From Bacteroidales bacterium (GTDB lineage Bacteria; Bacteroidota; Bacteroidia; Bacteroidales; JAADJA01): a stretch of 59,124 nt of DNA. The notes under the pieces were generated by a model. It saw only the letters and a program-made list of their open reading frames with translations, made no database searches and was not told the origin of the DNA. Both the position numbers and the translations under genes were made by a program. Where the stretch lies: NCBI GenBank assembly GCA_016933115.1, contig JAFGBL010000232.1, forward strand, positions 1 through 59,124, written 5' to 3'. This document shows positions 50,137-58,704 of this stretch, piece by piece (position 1 is the stretch's first letter; each line of letters starts with the position of its first letter).

Positions 50137-51444
50137 ATGGTATTAGTTTACACACATAAAGTAACCAACCGGATAAAGTTCATCTTTCACCTCCTGTTTA
50201 AGGAAATGCTTAATACGGAAGTCCAGATCACCTCCAATGAAGCCGATTTTTTCGCTTATGAAGCCATTAAATTCAACTATTCAAAGCATCAGTTGGGTGA
50301 TGAATTGTTTTTTTGTTCTGATAATCTCCTGTTTGAACGCGGTATCCGGCATATTGATATGAATGTTGTGGAATTCGAAAATTTACCCGCTCTATTTCCT
50401 GTGTATAATAAAGATTCTGCATTTCCTTTTGATCCGTTTGCTGCCAGTTTTTACCTCGTTTCGAGGTATGAAGAATATTTACCATACCGTAAGGATGAAT
50501 ACGGCCGGTTTCCGGCAAATGAAAGTATAGCCTTTCAGAAAGGATTTCTGCAAAAGCCGCTGGTCAATATATGGGCATTGAAAATTGCCGAAAAAATATC
50601 CCAAAAATTCAGTGCATTTACTCACAAGCCGAATAAGTACAGGTATCTTCCAACCATCGACATTGATGCCGCATGGGCTTACCGTCAGAAAGGATTGTTC
50701 AGAACGGTCGGAGGATTCGCCGGGGCTTTGTTCCGTCAGGATTTTGAGGATATTAAACTGCGCATGAAAGTTTTAACTAAAATGAAGGAGGATCCTTTTG
50801 ATATCTATGGTTATTTATTTGAAATTCAGAAAAGATATAAACTTAGTCCCATCTATTTTATCCTCTTTGCCGAGTACGGTTTCAATGATAAAAATATTAC
50901 CGTTACGAACCGGAATTTTCAAACCCTCGTCAAATCCATTGCAGATTATGCAGAAGTTGGCATTCACCCCTCCTACAATTCGAATGATTATCCAAAAAAA
51001 TTGAAAAAAGAGATTTCAAGGTTGTCGAAGGTATTGAACCGGGAAATCACCAAAAGCCGGCAACATTTCCTGAAAATTCAATTGCCTACTACCTACCGGA
51101 ACCTGATTAACCTGGATATACTGGATGATTATTCCATGGGATTTGCTGCCCAGCCCGGTTTCAGGGCGAGCATTTGTTCCCCATTCAATTTTTATGACCT
51201 CGACCTTGATTTTGAAACAAAACTCCGGATTCACCCATTCTCCATAATGGATGGTACCCTCAGAGACTATTTAAATTTAGGGACTGAGGAGGCTTTGGAA
51301 CAAATCAGCCAGTTGATAGACGAAGTGAAGGCCGTTAAAGGCACATTTATTTCGCTTTGGCATAATGAATCGTTGGGCGAAACCAAAAGATGGACCGGGT
51401 GGAGAGGCGTTTACGAAGAAATGACCAGGAAAGCCCTTCCTTAA
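50137..51444 (+). CDS. polysaccharide deacetylase family protein
   Basis: This 435-aa product has an N-terminal domain (about 1-160) similar to the DUF7033-type region found in such Bacteroidota proteins, followed by a NodB-like barrel. The metal-binding Asp pair appears as PTIDIDAAWAY, the His block as VGIHPSYNS, a later block as YSMGFAAQPGFRASICSPF, and the end as FISLWHNESLG. The start is taken at ATG 50137 (the track uses a TTG one codon earlier). Probable role: deacetylation of a cell-envelope or secreted glycan. The FemAB/GNAT-like gene follows after 10 nt, suggesting a joint envelope function. Confidence 0.8.
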   Translation: MVLVYTHKVTNRIKFIFHLLFKEMLNTEVQITSNEADFFAYEAIKFNYSKHQLGDELFFCSDNLLFERGIRHIDMNVVEFENLPALFPVYNKDSAFPFDPFAASFYLVSRYEEYLPYRKDEYGRFPANESIAFQKGFLQKPLVNIWALKIAEKISQKFSAFTHKPNKYRYLPTIDIDAAWAYRQKGLFRTVGGFAGALFRQDFEDIKLRMKVLTKMKEDPFDIYGYLFEIQKRYKLSPIYFILFAEYGFNDKNITVTNRNFQTLVKSIADYAEVGIHPSYNSNDYPKKLKKEISRLSKVLNREITKSRQHFLKIQLPTTYRNLINLDILDDYSMGFAAQPGFRASICSPFNFYDLDLDFETKLRIHPFSIMDGTLRDYLNLGTEEALEQISQLIDEVKAVKGTFISLWHNESLGETKRWTGWRGVYEEMTRKALP

Positions 51445-51454
51445 AACTACAAAC

Positions 51455-52405
51455 ATGATCCGCCACCTGAAAAAAGATGAAATCGTAGTTCGCAAATGGG
51501 ATGAATGCATCAAGGAATCGGTGAACGGAATGGTATATGCGAATTCCTGGTACCTCGATATTGTTGCTGAAAACTGGGAAGCTTTGGTAGAGGATGACTA
51601 TGTGAGGGTTTTCCCACTGATTCCGGGAACCAAATACGGAATCCATTATCTGTACCAACCAGCATTTACACAGCAATTGGGCATTTTTTCCAGAAACATC
51701 CTGAGCGAAGAAATCGTTGGCGAATTTATACAGGCGATACCTCAAAAATATAAGTTTGCGGAAATTAACCTGAATACCCTGAACCGGGTACCAAAGGGTA
51801 AATACAAAATCGAGCAATGGAAAAATTATGAGTTGGACCTGATCAAATCCTACGACCGGATCAGGAAAAACTATTCGGATAACCTGAATCGAAACCTTAA
51901 AAAATCGGAGAAGGCAGGCTTATCCATACTGAAAAATGTTAAACCTGATGAAATCATCCGCATCTTCAGGGAAAATAAAGGCAAAAAAATCAGGCGGTAT
52001 TCGGATGAGGACTATCTGAGATTTCAACGATTGATCTATAGCGGAATTTATAAGGGTAAAATTGAAACCTACGGAGTATTCTCACCGCATAATGAATTGT
52101 GTGCCGGAATTGTTTTTCTGAGAAGCGACAAAAAAATGATCTTTCTTTTTTCAGGACTTTCAGAAACAGGAAAGGAACTTGGTGCCATGCCCTTCCTCAT
52201 CGACCATTTCATCAGCGAAAATGCCCGTCACCACATCACCCTGGATTTCGAGGGTTCCAACGACCCCGGGCTTGCCCGTTTTTACCAGGGTTTTGGTTCT
52301 AAAGAATGTACTTACCCTCACCTCATCATTAACAACCTACCGTTTGTCACCCGAAGCATGGTTAAACTGGTGAAAGGATTACGAAAACTTACCCGGATCA
52401 AATAG
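51455..52405 (+). CDS. FemAB/GNAT-like acyl- or aminoacyltransferase
   Basis: The 316-aa cytosolic protein resembles the FemAB/BioF2-like (CelD-type) superfamily of double GNAT folds: FANSWYLD-like VYANSWYLDIV near the start, NYSDNLNRNLKKSEKAGLS in the middle, FRENKGKKIRRYSDEDYLRF, and DFEGSNDPGLARFYQGFG near the end. Members add amino acids to peptidoglycan or acyl groups to glycans; the substrate here is unknown. It is 10 nt after the deacetylase gene, and the pair is probably co-transcribed. Confidence 0.75.
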   Translation: MIRHLKKDEIVVRKWDECIKESVNGMVYANSWYLDIVAENWEALVEDDYVRVFPLIPGTKYGIHYLYQPAFTQQLGIFSRNILSEEIVGEFIQAIPQKYKFAEINLNTLNRVPKGKYKIEQWKNYELDLIKSYDRIRKNYSDNLNRNLKKSEKAGLSILKNVKPDEIIRIFRENKGKKIRRYSDEDYLRFQRLIYSGIYKGKIETYGVFSPHNELCAGIVFLRSDKKMIFLFSGLSETGKELGAMPFLIDHFISENARHHITLDFEGSNDPGLARFYQGFGSKECTYPHLIINNLPFVTRSMVKLVKGLRKLTRIK

Positions 52406-52407
52406 AA

Positions 52408-52437
52408 TTGAGAGTAATTTAATTTTTATTATTTTTG
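52408..52437 (+). promoter_or_regulatory. upp promoter (TTG-N19-TATTTTTG)
   Basis: TTG (52408-52410), 19 nt, then TATTTTTG (52430-52437): an exact consensus. The leader is about 37 nt. Confidence 0.65.
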
Positions 52438-52479
52438 TTTCAATTAACGCAGAGGTATTAACCAGCAAATCCAAATTTC

Positions 52480-53127
52480 ATGATAAAAAATATCGGAAAA
52501 TCAAATTCTGTTCTCAACCATTACATCGCAGAAATCAGGGACCAGGAGATTCAAAAAGACAGCATGCGGTTCAGGAAAAACCTTGAAAGAATCAGTATTA
52601 TATTCGGGTATGAAATAAGTAAAACCTTGATATATGAGAAAAAAGGGGTGACTACACCTTTGGGTACCGCTGAAGTGGAAGACCTGAGCGAAACACCGAT
52701 ACTTGTTCCTATCCTAAGGGCCGGCCTTCCAATGCACAACGGATTGCTTCAAATCTTCGACAAAGCCGATAGTGCATTTGTGAGCGCATACAGGAAATCG
52801 GAAAAAAATGAAAAATTTATCATCAAGGTCGAATATATTTCGAGCCCCGACATTACTGATAAAACTGTAATTATTGCCGATCCTATGTTGGCTACCGGAG
52901 CTTCCATTGTTAGCACATATAAAGCACTGATTGGATTCGGCAAACCAAAACATACTCACATAATTGTTGCCATTGCAAGCGCAGAGGGGATAGAATTTGT
53001 TAAAAAACATCTACCTGCAAAAAGCTATACCCTTTGGGTCGGAGCCATCGATGAGGAGCTTACCGCCCAGGCTTACATTGTACCCGGTTTGGGTGATGCA
53101 GGAGATTTGGCCTTCGGTAAAAAATAA
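52480..53127 (+). CDS. upp: uracil phosphoribosyltransferase
   Basis: The 215-aa salvage enzyme makes UMP from uracil and PRPP. Family blocks are RFRKNLERISIIFGYEISKTL, the substrate loop PILVPILRAGLPM, the PRPP site IIADPMLATGASI, and the C-terminal uracil site YIVPGLGDAGDLAFG. Its co-substrate is produced by prs, at 5 kb in this window. It has its own promoter. Confidence 0.95.
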   Translation: MIKNIGKSNSVLNHYIAEIRDQEIQKDSMRFRKNLERISIIFGYEISKTLIYEKKGVTTPLGTAEVEDLSETPILVPILRAGLPMHNGLLQIFDKADSAFVSAYRKSEKNEKFIIKVEYISSPDITDKTVIIADPMLATGASIVSTYKALIGFGKPKHTHIIVAIASAEGIEFVKKHLPAKSYTLWVGAIDEELTAQAYIVPGLGDAGDLAFGKK

Positions 53128-53264
53128 CCTGATTGGGGTACATTTTTCTTTCCCGAAAAAAATAATTTGGATTTTGAAATATATCCATCTCTTTTTCAGT
53201 TTTGTGATTTGTAATTTAACTTTTAAAGTTAACTTGCGTTTAATATAATTATCTTAAAATTTAC

Positions 53265-53768
53265 ATGATCCATTTTCTCGATATTTCGGTGATAAAACTA
53301 ATCCAGGTGCTGCTGGTCAGTGGCATCAAGTTTTTATTTGCTCCATTTATTTCCATAGGATATGGTTTTAATTATTTCCAAACGGTAATATTTACTACTG
53401 TTGGTGGAATACTTGGAATTTTGTTTTTCTATTTTCTGAGCAAATGGCTCATCCGGCAGTATAACAAATATTGCCCGTTGGTTTTTTCGTACTTCACGGG
53501 TGAAAAGGTGGAAAAGGCAAAAAAAATACTGAATTGTGAGCAAACCCCGAAAAAGAAATTTACCCGCAAAAACCGGCTCATCATCAATGTCAGGAATAAA
53601 TACGGATTGTTCGGTATTATATTGCTAACCCCTGTTTTGCTATCAATACCAATAGGAGCGTTCCTTGCCCAAAAATATTATTCCCGCAAAACAAATTTGC
53701 TCATTTACATGAGCATTTCCGTTGTGATATGGTCATTCTTTATATCCAGCGTTTTTTTCCTGTTTTAA
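53265..53768 (+). CDS. small integral membrane protein
   Basis: The 167-aa protein has four hydrophobic segments (VIKLIQVLLVSGIKFLFAPF, FTTVGGILGILFFYFLS, YGLFGIILLTPVLLSIPIGAFLA, LIYMSISVVIWSFFISSVFF). A basic loop KKKFTRKNRLIINVRNKYG precedes the third. The pattern faintly recalls DedA or small-multidrug-export-like proteins, but I cannot assign a family. It is 137 nt downstream of upp, on the same strand. Confidence 0.65.
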   Translation: MIHFLDISVIKLIQVLLVSGIKFLFAPFISIGYGFNYFQTVIFTTVGGILGILFFYFLSKWLIRQYNKYCPLVFSYFTGEKVEKAKKILNCEQTPKKKFTRKNRLIINVRNKYGLFGIILLTPVLLSIPIGAFLAQKYYSRKTNLLIYMSISVVIWSFFISSVFFLF

Positions 53769-53833
53769 TCAGGCGTTTTTCCGACACAATAATTCTTATC
53801 CAAACAATATTTAGTTTGAGCCTGAATTTATAT

Positions 53834-53841
53834 TATTTTTG
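53834..53841 (+). promoter_or_regulatory. -7 box for the ABC permease gene
   Basis: TATTTTTG fits TAnnTTTG with a leader of about 17 nt. TTTG at 53815-53818 lies only 15 nt upstream, shorter than preferred. Confidence 0.4.
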
Positions 53842-53864
53842 CCTTAGGTTCACTAATTTTATTC

Positions 53865-55106
53865 ATGGCTAATCTGATTGTTGAAAATATCCGGATATCG
53901 CTTATATCGGTAAGGACGCACATGTTGCGAACCATTCTCACGGTTCTGATTATTGCTTTCGGCATCATGGCTCTGGTTGGAATTTTAACCTCTATTGATG
54001 CGGTTAAATATTTCCTTACCGAAAATTTCACCATGATGGGGACCAACACCTTTACCATTAAAAACAGGACCATGCGCATCCAAATTGGAAATGAAGTGCA
54101 CAATCCCAGGTACTATGAACCTATTTCGTACGATGAATCCATGACTTTTAAAAATGATTTCGATTTTCCGGCATATGTTTCTGTCAGTACGTTTGCAACG
54201 CATACTGCAACATTGAAATTCAAATCAGAAAAGACCAATCCAAATATTGCCGTTGTCGGAACTGATGAAAATTATATTGTTACAGCAGGGATGGAACTTG
54301 CCAGGGGTCGTAATTTTATACCCAATGAAATTTATTATGGTTCCCATGTGACCATTATCGGCAGTGAGCTGGAAAAATCTCTTTTTGTGAACAATGAAGA
54401 CCCCATCGGTAAAATAATTGCAATTGGTCCGGGGAAATACAGGGTAATTGGTGTTCTGAAAGAAAAAGGATCGAGTTTCGGTTTTTCAGGTGATCGAAGG
54501 TGTTATTTACCCCTGAATAATGTAAGGCAATATTTTCCATGGCCAAACAGATCATTTACCATCAGTGTAATGACCGACGATCCATCCATGATCGATCCGG
54601 CCATTGGAGAAGCAACCGGACTTTTCAGAATGATCCGGGGAACTCCGCTGGCCGAAGAAAATGATTTTGATATCGGTAAAAGCGACATGCTGGTAAACAT
54701 ACTGCTGGATAACCTGAAATATATCCGTTATGCAGCCATTTTTATTGGGATCATCACGCTTTTGGGAGCTGCCATCGGATTGATGAATATCATGCTTGTT
54801 TCTGTAACTGAACGAACCCGTGAAATCGGTATCCGAAAAGCCGCAGGGGCGACACGAAGGACGATCAAGAACCAGTTTCTGGCCGAAGCTGTTGTCATAG
54901 CTCAAATCGGAGGTATCCTGGGAATAATCCTGGGTATTGCTATTGGAAACATACTTTCTTTATCCATTGGCAGCCAGTTTATTATTCCCTGGATTTGGAT
55001 CATTGTCGGGGTGATTTTATGTTTCCTGGTTGCCGTCATAAGTGGTTACATTCCAGCCACTAAAGCCGCCCGCCTCGACCCCATCGAATCGTTGAGGTAC
55101 GAATAG
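53865..55106 (+). CDS. MacB/FtsX-type ABC transporter permease
   Basis: This 413-aa inner-membrane protein has the MacB layout: an N-terminal helix ([23 protein letters not shown]), a periplasmic core domain (about 45-280), and three C-terminal helices of the FtsX domain ([23 protein letters not shown], then [20 protein letters not shown], and [20 protein letters not shown]). The end [13 protein letters not shown] is diagnostic. Such permeases move substrates by mechanotransmission with a separate ATPase and often an adaptor, and neither gene is nearby. It is convergent with the MFS gene, 20 nt apart. Confidence 0.92.
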   Translation: MANLIVENIRISLISVRTHMLRTILTVLIIAFGIMALVGILTSIDAVKYFLTENFTMMGTNTFTIKNRTMRIQIGNEVHNPRYYEPISYDESMTFKNDFDFPAYVSVSTFATHTATLKFKSEKTNPNIAVVGTDENYIVTAGMELARGRNFIPNEIYYGSHVTIIGSELEKSLFVNNEDPIGKIIAIGPGKYRVIGVLKEKGSSFGFSGDRRCYLPLNNVRQYFPWPNRSFTISVMTDDPSMIDPAIGEATGLFRMIRGTPLAEENDFDIGKSDMLVNILLDNLKYIRYAAIFIGIITLLGAAIGLMNIMLVSVTERTREIGIRKAAGATRRTIKNQFLAEAVVIAQIGGILGIILGIAIGNILSLSIGSQFIIPWIWIIVGVILCFLVAVISGYIPATKAARLDPIESLRYE

Positions 55107-55126
55107 CTTCAAATTAAAAAATAATC

Positions 55127-56401
55127 TCAAGTTTTACTTGTCTGATTCCAGACTTTTTTCCTCAGCAAAAACAAAGGGCTTAAAATCACCAAAAAAGCAG
55201 AAACAGCAAAAATGGAATATCCAAGGCTTATTTGATCAGCCACATAGCCGATCAAGGGAGCCAGGATAGCTGCGAAAATCGCTTCTGCCTGGGATTCGGC
55301 GGAGAGGACAGATGCCAGTATATTTTTATTTCCAGCCTCGCTGATGTAAGAAACGGCAATGGGTTTTCTGAGATTTTCAACTACATAAATAAAGATGTAT
55401 AAAATAATGCTCAAAGCAAACAATTCAAAATGATAAAAAAGACCACTTAACGCTCCTGCCGAAAGTCCAACCAATAGGGTAATATTTAATGGCAAATTTA
55501 ATTTTCCAAATAAATCGGAAAACCTGCCGGCCCGCCTGGATGTAAATGATGTAATCAGATAAATAATGAAATAAATAACTCCAATTATAATTGACTCCCG
55601 CTCTCTGTTTTTCATGACAAGGAATACAGGAACGGATAATGCAAATGTTTGTAATACAGGCTGGAGATAATCTTTTGCAGCTTTGTAGTAACCGGTATAA
55701 ACCGACATGTTGCCAATGGCTTTCAGTAACCTGGAATTGGTAAATGATTTTAAAAAATCTAAAAATACTTTTTTAAATGTCCGGGCAATCTGTTTTCTGC
55801 TCAATGCAGAAGTTGCACCGTCCAGGATTTTTGGGTAAGTCGACATCAGGATCAGATCCAATAAATAGGGAACTACCGAAACCAGGAAAATCCATCTGAA
55901 ACTTCCGGTAATAAAAACAAATGTGGCGGAAATCAGGGCAGATAAAGCAGATCCCATCTGTGACCAGGAGTGTGTAAGGCCGTAATAGGTTACTTTTTGA
56001 TTTTCCCAGCCATGTATCCGGAGGTAATCAAATATCATGGCTTTGTGGGTACCGGTGCGAAAAGCATCACCCAAAGAAAAGAAAACCATCGCTGCAATAA
56101 AAACAGTATAACTTTTAGCAAAATAAAAAATCAAAAAAGACATGATATAAAATGTAAAAGACCAAATCATGGTCCTCCGTCTGCCCAAAGAATCTGCGAT
56201 GATTCCGGCAGGAATCTCGAACACATTGCGGGTAATTTCCCGGATGCTGTACAGTCCTCCAATCTGCAGGAATGTGAGCCCATTTTCAAGGAAAAACAAC
56301 ATAATAAATGGCTCAAACAACCGGAGGTTTTTCAAAAATCCGTAAGCACAGAACTTATAATACTGTAAATCCTTTTTAAATGCCGTTGCCCGATGCTTCA
56401 T
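55127..56401 (-). CDS. MFS transporter
   Basis: The 424-aa protein has about twelve hydrophobic segments with the signature GIIADSLGRRRTMIWSF between helices 2 and 3 and a weaker SRRAGRFSDLFGKLN in the second half. The N-terminal LRLFEPFIMLFFLENGLTFLQIGGLYSIREI block is typical of a Bacteroidota MFS group. The substrate is unknown. A -7 box (56426-56419) sits about 18 nt upstream of ATG 56401, so the leader is only about 10 nt. Confidence 0.88.
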   Translation of the reverse strand: MKHRATAFKKDLQYYKFCAYGFLKNLRLFEPFIMLFFLENGLTFLQIGGLYSIREITRNVFEIPAGIIADSLGRRRTMIWSFTFYIMSFLIFYFAKSYTVFIAAMVFFSLGDAFRTGTHKAMIFDYLRIHGWENQKVTYYGLTHSWSQMGSALSALISATFVFITGSFRWIFLVSVVPYLLDLILMSTYPKILDGATSALSRKQIARTFKKVFLDFLKSFTNSRLLKAIGNMSVYTGYYKAAKDYLQPVLQTFALSVPVFLVMKNRERESIIIGVIYFIIYLITSFTSRRAGRFSDLFGKLNLPLNITLLVGLSAGALSGLFYHFELFALSIILYIFIYVVENLRKPIAVSYISEAGNKNILASVLSAESQAEAIFAAILAPLIGYVADQISLGYSIFAVSAFLVILSPLFLLRKKVWNQTSKT

Positions 56402-56418
56402 TTCATCTTTAAAAAAAC

Positions 56419-56426
56419 CAAAATTA
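56419..56426 (-). promoter_or_regulatory. -7 box for the MFS gene
   Basis: The minus strand reads TAATTTTG (TAnnTTTG), just downstream of the terminator stem of the DUF4252 operon. Confidence 0.45.
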
Positions 56427-56464
56427 AATATAAAAGCCTTTCGATTAAAGTACCAAAAGGCTTG
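56427..56464 (-). terminator. terminator of the sigma factor/DUF4252 operon
   Basis: On the minus strand AAGCCTTT pairs with AAAGGCTT across a 14-nt loop, then a T-rich stretch TTATATTT follows. It lies about 25 nt after the last DUF4252-like gene and separates it from the MFS promoter. Confidence 0.65.
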
Positions 56465-56487
56465 AAAATATGGTGTTCAAATTGAAT

Positions 56488-57000
56488 TTATTTATCTCTA
56501 CAAAAATGATTGAGCAAGTTGAATCCTTTGCAATTTTTCAGGGATGACAAGCTTAGCAGATCCATCATATCGAAATTTCCGGTTGCCACAATGAGGGTTG
56601 TTTCCTTATGTTCATTGGCTGACAGGACAAATTCGGAAATTTTACCTTCATTTTTACGAGCTAACATTTGTACCTGGCCGGAATTGCTGCTAATCTTCAT
56701 TAGCTCTATGTAATCGGACTTCGTTGCTTGATTCATAAAATCATCGATGAAACCCGACAATTTGCCATTTATTACTTCTTCCATATCAATCCTGACCAAT
56801 TTTAAGTTTATGATCCAATCTTTATGATCTTGCAAGGAATCGGGGCACATCATATTGGTTTCAGCCGTAAGGTAATAAAAACCCGGTTCATGCTTGTATT
56901 TTAGAATGGTTTTGTCAAGCGGATGGCTTTGCCCAAATGTGGTTGCTATGCATCCTGCTATGAAAATCAATAATCCAATTTTGATCCTTTGCATGGCCAT
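56488..57000 (-). CDS. DUF4252-like secreted protein, third and most divergent paralog
   Basis: This 170-aa product has a signal peptide (IKIGLLIFIAGCIATTFG). The body keeps the DUF4252 order: an aliphatic-aromatic segment (PGFYYLTAETNMM), a central helix, SDYIELMKISSNSGQVQMLARKNEGKISEFVL and the final NFDMMDLLSLS. It differs clearly from the two upstream paralogs: GFTSV is replaced by GFYYL, and the end carries two Cys (LKNCKGFNLLNHFC). It may be exported to the periplasm or outer membrane. The gap to the previous gene is 10 nt. Confidence 0.65.
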   Translation of the reverse strand: MAMQRIKIGLLIFIAGCIATTFGQSHPLDKTILKYKHEPGFYYLTAETNMMCPDSLQDHKDWIINLKLVRIDMEEVINGKLSGFIDDFMNQATKSDYIELMKISSNSGQVQMLARKNEGKISEFVLSANEHKETTLIVATGNFDMMDLLSLSSLKNCKGFNLLNHFCRDK

Positions 57001-57010
57001 CGATTTGGGG

Positions 57011-57556
57011 TTATTTGCTTTTCATTTTTCCAAGGTACTGCATTCCACCCATATCCATTGCCGATCCGAGTTTGGCAATATGGTTCAGGTCGATATCACC
57101 GGAAAGGCTCAATAGCACTGCTTCATCTTTACCATCGACGATCATGATCATCTCAGTGATGATCTGATTATTATTTTTGGCATAAAAATTAATATTGGCC
57201 TCTTCATCCCGTATCACCATCAATTCCTTGAAGTCCTTCAGGGAAACTCCATCCCTGACATCCTGGATAAATTTCTCTTTTTCAGCCTGATTCCCTTTTC
57301 CATCTTCCAGGGAATAGGCAAGCAATCGCAATGATTCCAGTCCTTTTAATGCTTGCTGGAATTCTTCAAATTCCGGATCATCAGCGTCAATCTCTGCAAA
57401 AAGTTCAAAAAGGCCTTTTGTGATATCAACCGAAGTGAAGCCGTCTTTGTCCGAATACTGTTCGAAAATTTTATCTGCAGAACTTTCCTGCGACCAGGAC
57501 AGGACAGGTACAAAAACGATCAAAATCAATAAATTTTTTAAATTGCTACGTTTCAT
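57011..57556 (-). CDS. DUF4252 protein, second paralog
   Basis: The 181-aa product has a signal peptide (NLLILIVFVPVLSWSQ), then YSDKDGFTSVDITKGLFELF, a helix LKGLESLRLLAYSLE, DFKELMVIRDEEANINFYAKNNNQIITEMIMIVDG and the ending LLSLSGDIDLNHIAKLGSAM. These are the conserved DUF4252 blocks. Function is unknown. Sits between two related genes downstream of the sigma and anti-sigma genes. Confidence 0.8.
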   Translation of the reverse strand: MKRSNLKNLLILIVFVPVLSWSQESSADKIFEQYSDKDGFTSVDITKGLFELFAEIDADDPEFEEFQQALKGLESLRLLAYSLEDGKGNQAEKEKFIQDVRDGVSLKDFKELMVIRDEEANINFYAKNNNQIITEMIMIVDGKDEAVLLSLSGDIDLNHIAKLGSAMDMGGMQYLGKMKSK

Positions 57557-57595
57557 GGTTTATAAATTTAATAGTTAAAAAATAATTTCTGAATG

Positions 57596-58129
57596 TCATT
57601 TCTCTTCAATTTCTTCGAGGTTTTCCATGCCTTCGATATTCATGGTTTTTGAAAGCTTCGAGATGGTTTTCAGGTCAATATCCCCTTGTATGCTGATCAG
57701 TGCATTGTCGTCGGCACCACCAACCACCATCAGCAATTCGGATATTTTTTTCTCCTCCTTGTGAATATAGAAAGTGACATCCTGGTTGCTCTTTTTAACG
57801 ACCATCAGTTCCTCATATTTGTTTTTGGGGAAGTCTTTTATCAACTCATTGTAGAAGTTGACGTGAGGCCCATTACCGGTTGAATCCTTTTCTGCGGTTA
57901 AGATTTTAATACTTGTGAGGTTTTTTACCAGGTCCATAAATCCCGATTCATCCTCCTCCGTTTCAATGTCGGCAAACAATCCGAACATGTGTTGGGTGAT
58001 GTACACCGAAGTAAAACCTTCCTGTCCTGAATATTTGTCAAATAAGGCATCGGCAGGACTTTGTGCAATTGCAGCAACCGGTAGCGTCATAATAACGATT
58101 GCCAGTAATTTAAAAATTTGTTTTTTCAT
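57596..58129 (-). CDS. DUF4252 protein, first paralog
   Basis: The 177-aa product has a signal peptide (IFKLLAIVIMTLPVAAIAQ), then YSGQEGFTSVYITQHMFGLF, KYEELMVVKKSNQDVTFYIHKEEKKISELLMVVGG and ALISIQGDIDLKTISKLSKTM. It is clearly homologous to the gene at 57011 (GFTSV, ELMV, GDIDL shared). The start ATG overlaps the stop of the anti-sigma-like gene (ATGA), which suggests translational coupling and control by the ECF sigma factor. Confidence 0.8.
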   Translation of the reverse strand: MKKQIFKLLAIVIMTLPVAAIAQSPADALFDKYSGQEGFTSVYITQHMFGLFADIETEEDESGFMDLVKNLTSIKILTAEKDSTGNGPHVNFYNELIKDFPKNKYEELMVVKKSNQDVTFYIHKEEKKISELLMVVGGADDNALISIQGDIDLKTISKLSKTMNIEGMENLEEIEEK

Positions 58130-58704
58130 TTTTTCAAGTTTTTATTTTGAATGATTTTCTTTGATTTATCCATGATTGATATTTTCTCGAGGGATTTCAT
58201 GCCATCGCTGAACGAACTGATATTGTACAACTCGGTGATTCCATTATTAAATTCCTTGATGTTTGATAATTCTTTCGTACCCGTATTCAGATTTTCAGAA
58301 ACTGCCAGCAATATTTTTTTGGTTTTGGCATAAGCTATTTCCGGATCCGAATAAGTTCCCAAATTATTTCGATTGCTCTGATAATAGAAATAAAAACCAA
58401 CAATAATTACGACGCTGGCTGCCAATGCAACCATGCTGAAAATGGACCGAAGTTTAGCCTTGGAGATTGACTTTCGATCCTGGGTTTTTATCAGTTCAAT
58501 AATTTTATCATCAAAATTATTGTCGGGAATTTCTTCCTTTTTTGCTGCTTCGTAAAATCCGAACAACTCCCTGTAAACCCTGAACTTCACCGGAATATTA
58601 GGCCTGGATAGAAAAGCTCTCAGCAATTCTTCCTCCTTCAGGGTAGTTTCCCCGGCATCATATTTTTTAGTTAACCTATCAATTTCCTGTAAATTCATAA
58701 TCAT
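58126..58704 (-). CDS. anti-sigma-factor-like membrane protein
   Basis: The 192-aa protein has a cytosolic N-terminal helical part (LTKKYDAGETTLKEEELLRAFL), one transmembrane helix at about 84-106 (FSMVALAASVVIIVGFYFYY) and a periplasmic tail of about 85 residues. This layout, directly after an ECF sigma gene and overlapping it by 26 nt, is that of a Bacteroidota anti-sigma factor. No zinc-binding HxxxCxxC motif is visible. It may sense envelope state and release the sigma factor; inferred. Confidence 0.7.
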   Translation of the reverse strand: MIMNLQEIDRLTKKYDAGETTLKEEELLRAFLSRPNIPVKFRVYRELFGFYEAAKKEEIPDNNFDDKIIELIKTQDRKSISKAKLRSIFSMVALAASVVIIVGFYFYYQSNRNNLGTYSDPEIAYAKTKKILLAVSENLNTGTKELSNIKEFNNGITELYNISSFSDGMKSLEKISIMDKSKKIIQNKNLKK

